DNA of 64,000 nucleotides from Sugiyamaella lignohabitans. Lineage: Eukaryota > Ascomycota > Dipodascomycetes > Dipodascales > Trichomonascaceae. The translations under genes were made by a program, and so were the position numbers. The notes under the pieces are model-generated. The model did not search any database. It worked only from the letters and a program-made list of their open reading frames with translations, and was not told the DNA's origin. Where the stretch lies: positions 4,774,001 to 4,838,000 of the forward strand of contig NC_031674.1 of the NCBI RefSeq assembly GCF_001640025.1, in the 5' to 3' direction. Shown here piece after piece: positions 33,977 to 44,890 of the stretch (position 1 is its first letter; the number at the start of each line of letters is the position of its first letter).

Positions 33977-34881
33977 TATCACAAGAGTTATCACAAAGCA
34001 ACAAACTCCTTCATCCAAAAGTATTTGCTATCTCTACTGCAATTATTTAGTTGGAACTAGGATTCGCGACCTTGGATCAACAAAGTACTGGGTTATTAGT
34101 CTGTTCTGTTGAATAAAGCCAAGGAGGCAACCAACCCCTAAAACACGAATTTAGAGCTCTACTCTGACTATTAAATCTTTATCACAAAATAATATATCAG
34201 AATCACCCTTTATCTTTGATAGTCTTTAGTACTTCAACTCCCTCCCTGTTAGTTTGTTTACCTAATTGTCGTGTTTGATTCCCAATATTTGGTTATGTAG
34301 TAGAGTAGTAAGTTGGAACGGGTCAGGTGCTTGCACCAGGTACTGAGCTGTTTACACTACTACACTGATTGATATTACCTGCAGGCCGATAAGGGCTTTA
34401 AGCAGGTAGTCTAGAGTGGGTGGCGTATTGTTGAGAGTGCATAACTCCCACTTACGCAAGGCTGGTGTACGTCTATCTGTTAAGGCCCTCTACAGACTCC
34501 TACGCCCTCATTCTTTATATTTAGTCTCTCCTTAGATACTTCTATTGCTGAGTATACTATCCCGATACTTGACTACCTGTATTCTCTATTATATAATTGT
34601 TATCTATAAGCTATTTCTAAGCTATTTTATCAGCCAAGATCAAATATGTCCCTTCACGCTGCCGAAGTTGAAGCCTAGTGAGCTCACTAGGATTACACCC
34701 TTTAGAAGCATAACGCTCTGTATACCTATTGTGGGCGATTTCCTCCCAACTCTCTCAGAGCTAATAATTTTCAGCCGTCCGGCTATCGGTGCAGAATCTC
34801 AACTGTATCACCAGCCCCGAAGAAAGACGAAACGGTGAGAAAATATATTTTGATATTCCTAAAATTGGCACCCAAAGGACA
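33977..34881. other. Divergent intergenic region, ATG4 / RRP40
   Basis: 905 bp between divergent starts. One GATAAG lies at 34388-34393, with AT-rich stretches and TC-rich tracts. No coding frame is supported: the long plus-strand frame at 34545-34838 begins without similarity and overlaps the RRP40 leader. Confidence 0.45.
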
Positions 34882-35583
34882 ATGACTGAGTCAACGGTTA
34901 TTCTGCCAGGAGATACTCTGATAGATCTTGGTGATGCTACAACTTTAGGACCAGGGTTATTTCAGGCCCCACTATCAAAACCGGTGCCTGTTAAAGCTGG
35001 GTATCTCATGCGCAAAGAGAAGGGGCATACTGGATCTGTATATATCGAATCAAATAGCCGAAGATATGTGCCATCAGTAAAAGACCATGTTATAGGTGTT
35101 GTTGTTGGTAGACAGACCGAGGGATTTCGAGTACTGTTACAGGATGCATCGCCATCTGTCAGATTGGGTCAGTTTGCCTTTGAGAACGCAAATAAAAAAA
35201 ATCGGCCCAATCTTCCTGTTGGAGCTCTTGTATATGGACGAATTACTATGGCTGATAAGGATATTGAGGCAGAGATGGAATGCTATGATAGCAACACTGG
35301 TAAAGCTGCAGGGTTCGGTGAATTGAAAGGGGGCTATGTTGTACAGGTCTCATTGGCTTACGCTCGTAAACTCTTATTTGAGGGAAGTCCACTTTTGTCA
35401 GCTATTGGTGATATAGTTCCCTTTGAAATCGCTATTGGAATGAATGGCAAGATTTGGATTGATGCTCCGGATAATACAACAATATTTAAAATAGCTCAGT
35501 GCATTGAGAAATCCGAGACGTTAAGTGAACATGAAAGTGTTGATCTCGTTTCAAAACTCTTATCTGGAAAGAAAACTAAATAG
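34882..35583 (+). CDS. RRP40: Exosome cap subunit Rrp40 (S1/KH)
   Basis: 233-residue RNA-binding cap subunit of the RNA exosome (yeast 240), which helps thread RNA to Rrp44/Rrp6 in nucleus and cytoplasm. Visible features: the N-terminal LPGDTL motif, a GPGL strand typical of Rrp4/Rrp40/Csl4, an S1 domain around SRRYVPSVKDHVIGVVVGRQ, the KKNRPNLPVGALVYGRI block, AEMECYDSNTGKAAGFGEL, and a KH-type C-terminus (FEIAIGMNGKIWIDAP). The open frame extends upstream, but the ATG at 34882 puts LPGD at the expected place, so I chose it. It converges with FIG4, with about 130 bp between stops. Confidence 0.92.
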   Translation: MTESTVILPGDTLIDLGDATTLGPGLFQAPLSKPVPVKAGYLMRKEKGHTGSVYIESNSRRYVPSVKDHVIGVVVGRQTEGFRVLLQDASPSVRLGQFAFENANKKNRPNLPVGALVYGRITMADKDIEAEMECYDSNTGKAAGFGELKGGYVVQVSLAYARKLLFEGSPLLSAIGDIVPFEIAIGMNGKIWIDAPDNTTIFKIAQCIEKSETLSEHESVDLVSKLLSGKKTK

Positions 35584-35714
35584 ATGGCTGCTTCATAGGA
35601 GCTATGCTCAAAATGCTTATTTATTAATTAAATGAAAATCAAATATTAAAAAATATTCATCACGAATTGCAACATATCCATGACACACACTCACCTTCTA
35701 CCAACAAAAATAGA

Positions 35715-38700
35715 TTACAGGCTGTCCAAGGACACCCATTTTTGGTATGCAAAAGCGTTATGTACTTCTGTGCCAAAGCTATCTTCTACCATCTCCATGC
35801 GGCCTGCCGATGGATCGTCGTCGAGTCGTGACAATTTATAGTAATACTCGTATGCTTTATAGTCGTTGGTAGCTACCTGAAGGTTTGATACAATTTCATC
35901 AGGTGAGACTAGGAAGCCGAAGTACCTATCGTGAGTGTGTGGTGAATCTTTTTGACCGCCGCCGCTTGGTGTCATTTCAAACTGAAGGTCGTTCTTGACA
36001 TATTGCTCATATTCCTGATACTGCTGGGACGATACGACAGGTTCCAAAAACTGCTGTGCCATTTTTTGTACATCGTCCGTATTCCCATATGTCACGTTAC
36101 AATCAGGGTTGTCCACAAAGCTTGGGAATGGTCCGGAACCAGGCTTTTCCATAACAGCCTGTATGTTTGTCTGTACTGGCTGCAAATCTGCGGAGTTTTC
36201 ATCTCCCTCAACTTCGCGCTTAACAGAATCGGGAACCCTACCTGAAAACACTCGGTCGCTGATAATCTTGGGTAATGCCGGTGTCTGATATATCATTGAA
36301 GCACGTTTCATGGCTTCTTTGCGAATGGAACTGGGACCTCCACTGGATCGTATCTGTTTAGTTGGGTTCGAGGTACCCTGAGACTGCTTGAACTTGTTCT
36401 TCCCGTTATTAAATTCAGCGCTATGATTTCCCTCAAGTGGCTTTCGTGACACGAACGGACTAGAGCCTATTGCTAGCTCTTGCAAGTCTTGTAGCTTGCC
36501 ATTAGTTGGAAGATATCGTAGGGTCGAATTCATATTAAAAGCAAAGGTCGATTTTAGAGATGTCAACATTCTCGGTCTGTAATATTCATTCCAGTAATTG
36601 TCATAAAAATCTCTATATGGTAACAGGGGTTCGTATTCTTCATTATGAATATCAATATCATCAATCTTCATGTTCAATCTATCATGCATAGTAAAAAGGT
36701 TTGACGGTGTCCACCATTTTAAATAGCTCCTTCTAAATTTTCTCCCAAAAACATCATTGTGAAGGTAGTAATCGGTAGATAGATCCCATAAAGTAGGCTG
36801 GCCCTCCCGCCACACATAATTACCTAAAAACAAATTAATCGCATCCTGTCGTTGGGAGTCTACAAATGAGTTGCTGTAGAATCGCCTTATACTTTCTATC
36901 ATATCCCGTGAATGACTAGTCCACTGATTGATCTTTCGATATGTCTCCATCGTGTTCACCAAATGGGATCCACCATACTGCAATGCGATAGTGTCGCCGT
37001 GATCGTGATACATCTCCGTAAGTAGATTTACAACGTCAGAATCGTACTCTATATTGACAGTATTGCTAATTCCAAGGGCATACAGCTGGTATCCAAGAGC
37101 CTTTTTACCAATAACAAACTGGGCAGCATTAGTTCTATCTAAACAGTCGATACAATTTGTCCGGCAAATTCCATCTTGAATTTTCATCCATGCCAAATTC
37201 TTTCCATTGTGAAAGAATCCTGTTGTCATTAGAGTCTTCTCAGCATAGTTTTCTAAAAATTCAATCACTTCCTGGTCACGACTTTTAGATGCCCGACTCA
37301 TATCCCACGAAGTATATTGCATTTTCGAGTCCTTGGGCAAAAACTGATTCAGATAATTGATACATTGTTCAAATTCATGGAGTAACTTCGATTCTCTTGG
37401 AATTCGTTCCCGTGTCTTTATTAAATTGAGAATCAATATTGGTGAACCATATCTTTTGAACATGTTATCAAAATGCAACGCAGCAGAAGAGAAAAAAGGG
37501 TCCGCTGCATTCAACTCAATCGGTGGCTTTGGGGTCATATTCTTGCTCACATCCTGAGTCCAATATAAAGGAATACTTCCCCGGTGCTGAACATATGAGG
37601 TATATCGAGGACAGTTGAAGACACCATCCTGAGGATCGTGAAATGAAGTGGTCAAGTGGTCGCATACTATTTGCTCAGTTTCGACCTCGTTGGCCACATT
37701 GCCTTGGTCATTCACCCCACGTTTCAAAAACCGGGCGCCTGCGAAGTATCTTGATCTTCGGGCAACAAGAATCACTAAAACGTTTCTTCCACAAACAGAA
37801 ATCTTGGCCTGATCAATAAATCCGTGAATTATCGCCGTGCACCAGTCCATAGCACCACTAAACGTATGTCTCACTGGCTCCAGAAGTTGTATGTTCCAAA
37901 GAAATCGCTCGTTATACTTTCCAAACCTATCTGAGGGAGACTCATCGTATAATCCCAAAACTGTTTCCTTTTCTCTGATCATGTTATATTGCAGGGTATT
38001 AGTGATATCATAGCTGTTACTGTAATAAAAGGTTCGGCTCAGGTCCATACTCTGAAAAGTCGCCATGTACCTCGCTTCATCAGACCGACGGTCTGGTTTA
38101 CGGTATACACTGCTATGTGCAATGGGTATCAACTGCGTGGATTCTATATGATAGACGAAATGGCCACCTATCAAGGCGACGATGCTTCGCTTCGTCACTA
38201 CCGACACATAATAGCCCTCAGAAAATCGGATAAATCCCAAAATAGCCCAAGCTGTTAACCGCTTTGTCAATCCACTACTGCCAAAGCCTGTTTTCCCACG
38301 GGAAGAATCAGCACTCTTTTCCAAGCTTGATAGCATTTCGATGATTCCTGCCCGATTTACCGAGGTTGGGGTCTTTTCAGATATAACGAGCTGGTCTTTA
38401 GGCACCGTGAGGTCGATTTCTAACATCCTGAATCTGGATTCTCGTGCATTTGATCCAACAATGTACATTTTACTTTTAGTTTCATAAATAGTAAACTTCG
38501 TGAGCATAAACTTTGAGGGTGGTGCCAGTGTTAGATTTTGCTCGAGCAATGATGGCCCATTTGGGTGCATCTCATCACTTCTACTCGGTTCTGGATGAAC
38601 CGATTGGCCCTGGTTTGTGGTTCCGGCCACTGACGACACGACTGGGTATCCATTTATGTTGTCATTCAATTGATGGTCATGCTGATTTGATGGTGGAACC

Positions 38701-38888
38701 GACACCTCACCTTTGGCTTTGGATGCCTCTGCAGTATTATCATTCAAAACAACAAACGAATTGCTCTTCACCTCCGGACTTCTAGTAGCAGCTGATGATT
38801 CACCATCATTCTGTTGGATTGCCACAGTTGGGAAAACCAGATTTGTCACATCTCCATTTACTACCAAGTCTGCACTATCGCTTTCCAT
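35715..38888 (-). CDS. FIG4: Fig4 SAC-domain phosphatidylinositol-3,5-bisphosphate 5-phosphatase
   Basis: 1057 residues, larger than yeast Fig4 (879). It acts with Vac14 and Fab1 on the vacuole to turn over, and paradoxically promote, PI(3,5)P2. Conserved N-terminal blocks KFTIYETKSKMYIVGSN and GFIRFSEGYYVSVVTKR lead into the SAC catalytic domain, with the CX5RT motif C579-R585 (CIDCLDRTN). The C-terminal third contains conserved DYYLHND and KWWTPSNLF blocks. About 125 residues of disordered Ser/Asn-rich sequence precede the domain, and further low-complexity segments follow residue 800. The ATG at 38888 is the first in frame. It is divergent from PPM2 across 373 bp. Confidence 0.92.
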   Translation of the reverse strand: MESDSADLVVNGDVTNLVFPTVAIQQNDGESSAATRSPEVKSNSFVVLNDNTAEASKAKGEVSVPPSNQHDHQLNDNINGYPVVSSVAGTTNQGQSVHPEPSRSDEMHPNGPSLLEQNLTLAPPSKFMLTKFTIYETKSKMYIVGSNARESRFRMLEIDLTVPKDQLVISEKTPTSVNRAGIIEMLSSLEKSADSSRGKTGFGSSGLTKRLTAWAILGFIRFSEGYYVSVVTKRSIVALIGGHFVYHIESTQLIPIAHSSVYRKPDRRSDEARYMATFQSMDLSRTFYYSNSYDITNTLQYNMIREKETVLGLYDESPSDRFGKYNERFLWNIQLLEPVRHTFSGAMDWCTAIIHGFIDQAKISVCGRNVLVILVARRSRYFAGARFLKRGVNDQGNVANEVETEQIVCDHLTTSFHDPQDGVFNCPRYTSYVQHRGSIPLYWTQDVSKNMTPKPPIELNAADPFFSSAALHFDNMFKRYGSPILILNLIKTRERIPRESKLLHEFEQCINYLNQFLPKDSKMQYTSWDMSRASKSRDQEVIEFLENYAEKTLMTTGFFHNGKNLAWMKIQDGICRTNCIDCLDRTNAAQFVIGKKALGYQLYALGISNTVNIEYDSDVVNLLTEMYHDHGDTIALQYGGSHLVNTMETYRKINQWTSHSRDMIESIRRFYSNSFVDSQRQDAINLFLGNYVWREGQPTLWDLSTDYYLHNDVFGRKFRRSYLKWWTPSNLFTMHDRLNMKIDDIDIHNEEYEPLLPYRDFYDNYWNEYYRPRMLTSLKSTFAFNMNSTLRYLPTNGKLQDLQELAIGSSPFVSRKPLEGNHSAEFNNGKNKFKQSQGTSNPTKQIRSSGGPSSIRKEAMKRASMIYQTPALPKIISDRVFSGRVPDSVKREVEGDENSADLQPVQTNIQAVMEKPGSGPFPSFVDNPDCNVTYGNTDDVQKMAQQFLEPVVSSQQYQEYEQYVKNDLQFEMTPSGGGQKDSPHTHDRYFGFLVSPDEIVSNLQVATNDYKAYEYYYKLSRLDDDPSAGRMEMVEDSFGTEVHNAFAYQKWVSLDSL

Positions 38889-39261
38889 TATAAGTCCAAT
38901 ATTTTAAGTTGAAACTATGGTGGGCTTGTTGACAGGGGATGAACATGCAGATTGCTGCTAAGTATCCGCTTTGCAGGGATATATTCATACCACGTGACAT
39001 GAGATGGCTAAGTCATAGAAAAGATATTACTATAATTCTTGAAATAGATATAAGTTAGCATAGTCACCATTTCACAATCTAATATCAGTCTAATATACTT
39101 ACTATAATATTACAAGTTAAATCAGGTTTCGCGTTCCTTTAATACCTCACCAGTACCAGCATGCAGGGACTAACGGCTGAATTTTTTTCATGCAGGATCA
39201 GTTTCGCACTGATCTGTGCTTCAATTAGCCCGACCGCTACTAAAAACCAAGCTGTGAAACC
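38889..39261. other. Divergent intergenic region, FIG4 / PPM2
   Basis: 373 bp shared upstream region with a CACGTG palindrome at 38991-38996 (ACCACGTGAC), 103 bp from the FIG4 start. Nothing coding seen. Confidence 0.5.
38991..38996. promoter_or_regulatory. CACGTG palindrome between FIG4 and PPM2
   Basis: CCACGTGAC context; E-box of the Cbf1/Pho4 type, 103 bp from the FIG4 ATG and 266 bp from the PPM2 ATG. Confidence 0.35.
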
Positions 39262-42200
39262 ATGTCTATTGAACCAACGGTTTCGAAGCCTGAAGTCAAG
39301 AAGGTTAAAAAGATTATTAAGAAGAAAAAGATTCTTGTTGATGAATCCATTCAAGGCACCAATGATTCTTCTATTGTCTCCAAGAGGTCTGTAGAAAGAC
39401 TGTACAGGAAAAAGGGGTCCAGTAATGAGCAGCCTATGGAATTTTTTCGGTACTTTGTACCAAAGCCACAACGACGTTCTCCAATTATCAATCGGGGCTA
39501 TTGGACTCGTATAGAGGCAATGAAAAGCGTTATTTCCAAGGTGCTTGTGCAATATCAGAACTCAGAAACGAAGGTGATTGTGGTCAACCTCGGCTGTGGT
39601 TTTGATCCCTATCCATTCCAGTACTTATCTTCTGGAGAGAATTGTGAGAACGTAACATTCCTGGATGTTGATTATAGCGATCTTATTTTTAAAAAGGCTG
39701 CGACAGTTTACAGGACCAAGGAATTGGCCCAAATAATTGGTCCAGCAACATATTCACCGAATATTGATAATGACAAGAACTCTCCCAATGGGAAAATATA
39801 TTTACAGGCCGAAAAATACATTGCCCTTGGGTGTGATCTTCGTGAGTTAAATACCTTTGAAGCCGCATTGAGGGATTTGTTCGACCTAGAAAATTCAGTA
39901 GTCTTGTTTACTGCTGAGGTATCCCTTACTTATATGATTCAAAAAACCGCCGATGACCTTATCCGCTGGGCAGCAGGATTACCCAGAGCAGAATTCGCCC
40001 TATTGGAGCAGATAATGCCCGCTGGGGAAGATCACCCGTTTGCCAAAACCATGTTGAAACATTTTAACAGCCTGAAAACACCATTACATAGCATTACTTC
40101 TTATCCTAATATCGGCAAACAGCGTGATAGATTCCTATCAAGGGGATGGAAGTCTGTAAATGTCCAAAATCTTTTTGACTTTTGGACTAATGATGTGTCA
40201 GATGCTGACAAGAAGTTTGTTGAGTCCGTTGAGGAGTTTGATGAGTGGGAAGAGTTCATCTTATTTGGTCAGCATTACTTCATCTTACATGCTACAGGTG
40301 GATCTCAGGTGAAGTTGGCTCCCAGTATTGACAATTCTGATAGTACGAACTCCGAGCTTGGCTCTGAAGTTTCCATCTCTAGGGTTTCATTGCCAAAAGC
40401 CAAAAGAAAGTTTTTGGCAGGTTGCACTCATGGATCGTCCATTTTTTTCCATGGTGGAGTTACAACTGCTAGAGAATCTAGTTCGTTGATCATATCCGCT
40501 AACGCAAATGACTCTTATCCATATGATGAGTGTCCAATCCAGGGAAGAACATGTCACACTTTATCTAACTTAACCAATGGGGATATACTTTTAGTAGGCG
40601 GCCGATTACGTCCAGCAAACCCGCTGGCAGACTGTTGGCTGCTTACCAAGGAGACTGGAGAATGGTCCCGTGTAGAGGATCTGCCGTCTCCAAGATCCAG
40701 ACATTGTGCTGTTAACATTGATGATCAAATATTGATTTTCGGGGGATCTGGTAGAGAGGAACCATCGCCATTTTTGTCTTGGTCTCAAGAACTTGGCTGG
40801 CGGTATGTTGAGGTCAAAGGTTGTCCTATTCCAAATCTGTTCTCACCCGCAATGTGCAACACTTCAAATAACGGTATAATAGTTGGTGGTATGGATGATG
40901 ATAAAAAGGTTCGATCCGAGGTCTACTCATTCATATATGATCGCGTCACTAATACTGTCACTGTTGAACTGGTTCCTGTACGCGAACAAGCATTGGTCAC
41001 TAGGTACGGATCTAGAAGTACTATTATTGGTAATTCTACTGTTCTGATTTTTGGAGGTGTTTCTTCTCAAAAACTTCTCGATAGACATGACATTTTTGTC
41101 AGTTTGAATTATAAGACAGGAGAGATAAAGAGACACCCGATCACATCAAACCATGAGTTGCCGATGCTTGTAGGTTTCTGTGCTAATGAGGTAAATTTGG
41201 GGCAAGACAAGCACATTCTTTCTTACGGAGGAGGATGTGTCTGTTTCTCATTTGGATCATTCTGGGATGATGTCTATTCTTTTGGCTTAGGGAATGCAGC
41301 ATCTTTGCCCGAGTTAGCGACTATAAAGTTGTCTGGTAGTGCCAAGGACAATGAACAATACGATGGGCTAGACCATGGGGATGTGTCGGTGAAAGAAGTG
41401 CCCATAATAGACGTCATCACCAACCCTGTTAGCCAAGAGTCATTTAGAACTATTTGTAGGCTGCGTAGTCCAGTCCTATTTAGAAATTCACATCTAGGAC
41501 CGTGCATTGATAGTTGGAGATCACCTGAATATCTTGTGGAAAAGGTTGGTCATGACACGAAAGTAGTGGCTCATGTGACATCATCTGATGCCTTGAATTT
41601 CCAAGCTAAAAACTTTGATTACAAGAGTCTAGATTTCAAGGATTTTGTTACTAAAATGTTCTCCACTTCTGAAAAGGTATACCTCAGGTCATTATCAATT
41701 TCCGATCCAAAGTCCAAACCAGCTATTTTCAAATCTGACTTTCCAGGTCTTTCAAATGATTTTAAACTACCTGATTTCCTAGATAGTTTGGAGAAGGATC
41801 ACTTTTCATCACCACTTAGACTCTCGTCTGCAAACACTAGTATGTGGCTGCATTATGATGTTACAGCCAACGTTCTATGCCAAGTAGTCGGTCAGAAGAG
41901 GGTTCGGTTGTATCCTCCTCAAGACGTTGTCCATCTATCATTTCCTGCTGGTGCATCATCATCCACCATCGAGAACATTTTTGCCAATCCACCTCCAGCA
42001 CATTATAAGTGTCATCCTATGGAGGTTGTCATGCATCCAGGTGACATTATCTTTATTCCCTCGATGTGGCTCCACGCTACCCAACCATTAGTGGCATCGG
42101 TTTCCCTTAACTTCTTTTGGAAAGACTTGGAGCCATCAATTTACGCTGCTGGGAAAGATGTTTACGGCAATCGCGATATAACAGCCTATGATGATGGTCG

Positions 42201-42303
42201 TAAAGCAGTCCTCAAACTTGTAAATAGTTTCCATGATGTCCCGCAGGAGATACGCAAATTTTATCTCTTGCGTCTTGCTGATGAAATAAGAAAGCAATGC
42301 TAA
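39262..42303 (+). CDS. PPM2: tRNA wybutosine-synthesizing protein 4 (methyltransferase + Kelch + JmjC)
   Basis: 1013 residues. TYW4/Ppm2 performs the last methylation and methoxycarbonylation steps that make wybutosine at position 37 of tRNA-Phe. Domains in order: an N-terminal leucine-carboxyl-methyltransferase-like SAM domain (about 30-340; VVNLGCGFDPYPFQY and FLDVDYSDL, with the GYW motif upstream); Kelch-type repeats (about 390-690; LVGGRLRPANPLADCWLL, ILIFGGSGREEPSPF, VLIFGGVSSQ); and a C-terminal cupin/JmjC domain (about 720-1013) with an HxD motif at about H863/D865 (WLHYDVTAN) and a distal His near 938 (SMWLHATQP). Yeast Ppm2 is about 695 residues, so this is a longer three-domain form. 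The ATG at 39262 follows a clean upstream region. Confidence 0.92.
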   Translation: MSIEPTVSKPEVKKVKKIIKKKKILVDESIQGTNDSSIVSKRSVERLYRKKGSSNEQPMEFFRYFVPKPQRRSPIINRGYWTRIEAMKSVISKVLVQYQNSETKVIVVNLGCGFDPYPFQYLSSGENCENVTFLDVDYSDLIFKKAATVYRTKELAQIIGPATYSPNIDNDKNSPNGKIYLQAEKYIALGCDLRELNTFEAALRDLFDLENSVVLFTAEVSLTYMIQKTADDLIRWAAGLPRAEFALLEQIMPAGEDHPFAKTMLKHFNSLKTPLHSITSYPNIGKQRDRFLSRGWKSVNVQNLFDFWTNDVSDADKKFVESVEEFDEWEEFILFGQHYFILHATGGSQVKLAPSIDNSDSTNSELGSEVSISRVSLPKAKRKFLAGCTHGSSIFFHGGVTTARESSSLIISANANDSYPYDECPIQGRTCHTLSNLTNGDILLVGGRLRPANPLADCWLLTKETGEWSRVEDLPSPRSRHCAVNIDDQILIFGGSGREEPSPFLSWSQELGWRYVEVKGCPIPNLFSPAMCNTSNNGIIVGGMDDDKKVRSEVYSFIYDRVTNTVTVELVPVREQALVTRYGSRSTIIGNSTVLIFGGVSSQKLLDRHDIFVSLNYKTGEIKRHPITSNHELPMLVGFCANEVNLGQDKHILSYGGGCVCFSFGSFWDDVYSFGLGNAASLPELATIKLSGSAKDNEQYDGLDHGDVSVKEVPIIDVITNPVSQESFRTICRLRSPVLFRNSHLGPCIDSWRSPEYLVEKVGHDTKVVAHVTSSDALNFQAKNFDYKSLDFKDFVTKMFSTSEKVYLRSLSISDPKSKPAIFKSDFPGLSNDFKLPDFLDSLEKDHFSSPLRLSSANTSMWLHYDVTANVLCQVVGQKRVRLYPPQDVVHLSFPAGASSSTIENIFANPPPAHYKCHPMEVVMHPGDIIFIPSMWLHATQPLVASVSLNFFWKDLEPSIYAAGKDVYGNRDITAYDDGRKAVLKLVNSFHDVPQEIRKFYLLRLADEIRKQC

Positions 42304-42407
42304 TTATAGAACTTAGCTCGCTATCAATAAATCAGCTTGGATACCCGTTATTAATGTAAAATACTCTAAATATAATACTATTACTACAAATAAATACGAA
42401 CATGTCC

Positions 42408-43628
42408 TTATGAAGGGGCCAGGTTGGACAAGAAGGCAGCAACCTCTGGGTCTAAACCCTCAAGATCGGTACCAATTGTAGGGGCTGGTTCATTTTCAAT
42501 TGCAGTTTTTTGCTTCTTAGCTGAGGGCTCATCGTCGTCCTCGTCTTCTTCATCCGAGCTATTTGGACTGTACGCTGGCGCCACAGAATCGTCGATGGCA
42601 TCATCATATGACACTGCAGGAGGGGTGAATGACTCAGTAGCAGGAGGCGTAAGTTCCTCAACATTGGGAGCTGAAGGCGAGTCGGCGGGAGTTGTAGATT
42701 CCTGTTCTTCGGTTGACCCTACCAATATCTCAGCGAGCTCTTGTTTAGTCTCTGAAGCATGTTTATTTTTCTCAACAAGGTCCTTCAATTGGCTCTCAGT
42801 ATTTTTTAAGTTTCTTTCATTTGTTTCCAACAACCGTCTGAGCTCATTAACTAACCCTCTCCTTGTTGTTAATAGACTGTTCAGCGATGCTTCGGCAGAG
42901 TTTAGTTTTGTGATGAGCAGTGATAGTTGTGAATTGTACACAGGAGGCGCTGGGAGAGTTTCTCCATCAAATATATTAGAATAGTCGTTTAATGCTTTCT
43001 TTAAATTTATGTCAGCATTGACGGATGAGTCGGATTCCGTTTTCTGCAAAGCGGATAGAGTTGTAAGCTGGCTTGGAATCGATGGAATCCCAAGTGAGCT
43101 GCCTGAAATTCCATTTCCTATTTTTTTGGTTGGTCCACCTCCAGATGATAACCGGGTTTCGATAGCTTGTATAGTTGTAGGAGGGAATATGCTTCTCTGC
43201 TTCAGAACGTCCACCAGTCGTCGAAGCTTATTTTGAGTGGATGGCGTGAGGTGTTTATAAGATTCACCTATAGCATCTGGAAAGACATTTGCAAATGCAT
43301 TCACGAATTCATCCTTTTTTTTGGCTCGAGATTGTTGAACAACCTCATTTGCCAAGTAAAAGAGACCTAGTTTACGGTTTTCAGGTGCTAGAGTGAGTTA
43401 GTACACATGACACTTCAAATATGCAAACAATTGACATTTTACTTTTAGTTTAGTTGATAGTATATCTTGACGTTACATACCTTGAGCTAGATATTTGTAC
43501 CAAGCCACGGCAGCCTGATCAGCATGTCTTCTGTGGAACAGAATCCATTGAGATATCTTGACGATAGACTCTTGCGTCTCGTTAACCGCCATCAGCTTGG
43601 TTAATAACACATCTTCTGAAAAGGACAT
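42408..43628 (-). CDS. RTT103: CTD-interacting domain protein Rtt103 (2 exons)
   Basis: 375-residue protein that binds Ser2-phosphorylated RNA polymerase II CTD and recruits the Rat1 termination machinery. Exon 1 is 43628-43481 and exon 2 43387-42408, with a 93-nt intron (43388-43480; GTATGT donor, TACTAAC, CACTCTAG). Joined, the N-terminus reads MSFSEDVLLTKLMAVNETQE, SIVKISQWILFHRRHADQAA and YLAQAPENRKLGLFYLANEVVQQ, an intact CID fold of about 130 residues ending in NKLRRLVDVLKQRSIF. A coiled-coil region (residues about 210-280) and an acidic Pro/Ser-rich tail with a KKQK basic patch follow. The long open frame starts mid-domain; the spliced first exon supplies CID helices 1-3. It is divergent from CLC1 with 268 bp between the two ATGs. 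Confidence 0.92.
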
Positions 43629-43896
43629 ATTCGTAAGAACTGTAGGTGCCCTTGTCCAACTTTATATGCCAATTGAGAAGAACAACTACGGAGTAGTTGG
43701 GTATCGCGGTGTAAGAGTTTCGCGTTCGTCGATGAACTACACACATGTAATACTGATAAATTGTACAGTACATATGCAAATCCGGGTAACAGACCGCCAT
43801 ATGCCAAGTTGTTAACTTGTTGCCGCTGTTTACAGATAAATAGACCGAAGATTACGAACGCAGCCTGAGGTATATTTACACAAGAATTGAGTTACA

Positions 43897-44890
43897 ATGT
43901 CCAATTTCCCGTCACTTGAAGAGATTGATGAAGGCTTAGTGTCTACCGAGACTCCTAGCGAGTTTCAAAACGATGATTTCCTTGCCCGAGAAAAGGCTGT
44001 GCTAGGTGAAGATGCTGAAGCATTCACATCCACCGATGGCCCTGGGGCTGACGAAGCAGTTATTGGCTTCGAAACTTCTTTCCCTCCTTTGGAATCCGTA
44101 AGTATTTGTGGCAGCTTGTACTTGATACTAGGTGGTTGTCGCCTAATTGTCTAAATCTGTAGCTCTAGCTGCTCTCTTCAGCATATGTCACTCGGTCGTT
44201 AGCAAGCTTGTTACAATTGTGATTGAGTAATTGCATTTCGTTACACTAGATATGATGTAGTAAGAATGCCCCTGGTAGTGACAGCTCCATGTTAGACGGT
44301 GTTAGATTGGGTATCTGTCAAAAATACTCGCTTCTGAAGCATGATTGGCCAATATCTAACTCTTTAGAATACTGAGCTTAACCAATCGGGTCTTATTTCG
44401 GAACCTGCAGCTCCATATCTTCCAGGAAAACCAGATGAGCTAGCTGCTGAGGCGAAAAAGCTCTCTCTTGAGGACTCTGAGCCGATAAAGTAAGTACGGT
44501 GTGGGTATTTTACCGTGACAGAACACAAATCTAACCAATTACAGGGCATGGAAAGCCCGTCAAGAGCTTGAAATTCAACGTAGAGACGAACTGAGTGAAT
44601 CCAAAAAGAAGGAAACGAGAGCCAAGGCAGAAAAGGCGATAGACGACTTTTATGAAAATTACAACACTAAGAAAGATGACTCGATCCAGCAGACTGCTGC
44701 TGAAGCTAAAGCCTTCATTGAAGAGCGTGATGGGAATGTTGCAGGCGGTACTGCTTGGGACAGAATTGCCAAGTTAGTAGACACCTCTGACCAGGGTGCC
44801 AAAGCAAAGGGCCGGGATAAGACTCGTTTCAAGGAGATTCTCCTTTCTTTGAAGGGTGATGCTGACGCGCCAGGCGCCGCTGGTTATTAG
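43897..44890 (+). CDS. CLC1: Clathrin light chain (3 exons)
   Basis: 222 residues (yeast Clc1 233). Exons are 43897-44097, 44368-44489 and 44545-44890. Introns are 44098-44367 (270 nt) and 44490-44544 (55 nt, the shortest in the window), both GTAAGT with CTAAC branches. The N-terminal part is acidic (FPSLEEIDEGLVSTETPSEF, then FLAREKAVLGEDAEAF). The middle joins as SEPIK|AWKARQELEIQRRDELSE, the start of the heavy-chain-binding helix (about 105-185), rich in K/E. The conserved AWDRIAKLVD and RFKEILLSLK near the C-terminus are typical of light chains. It regulates triskelion assembly in endocytosis and Golgi-endosome transport. Confidence 0.93.

Noticed and set aside
39262..42303. PPM2 as two genes (methyltransferase/Kelch and a separate JmjC protein)
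   Set aside because: One uninterrupted frame, and fungal TYW4 proteins with this three-domain order are known.
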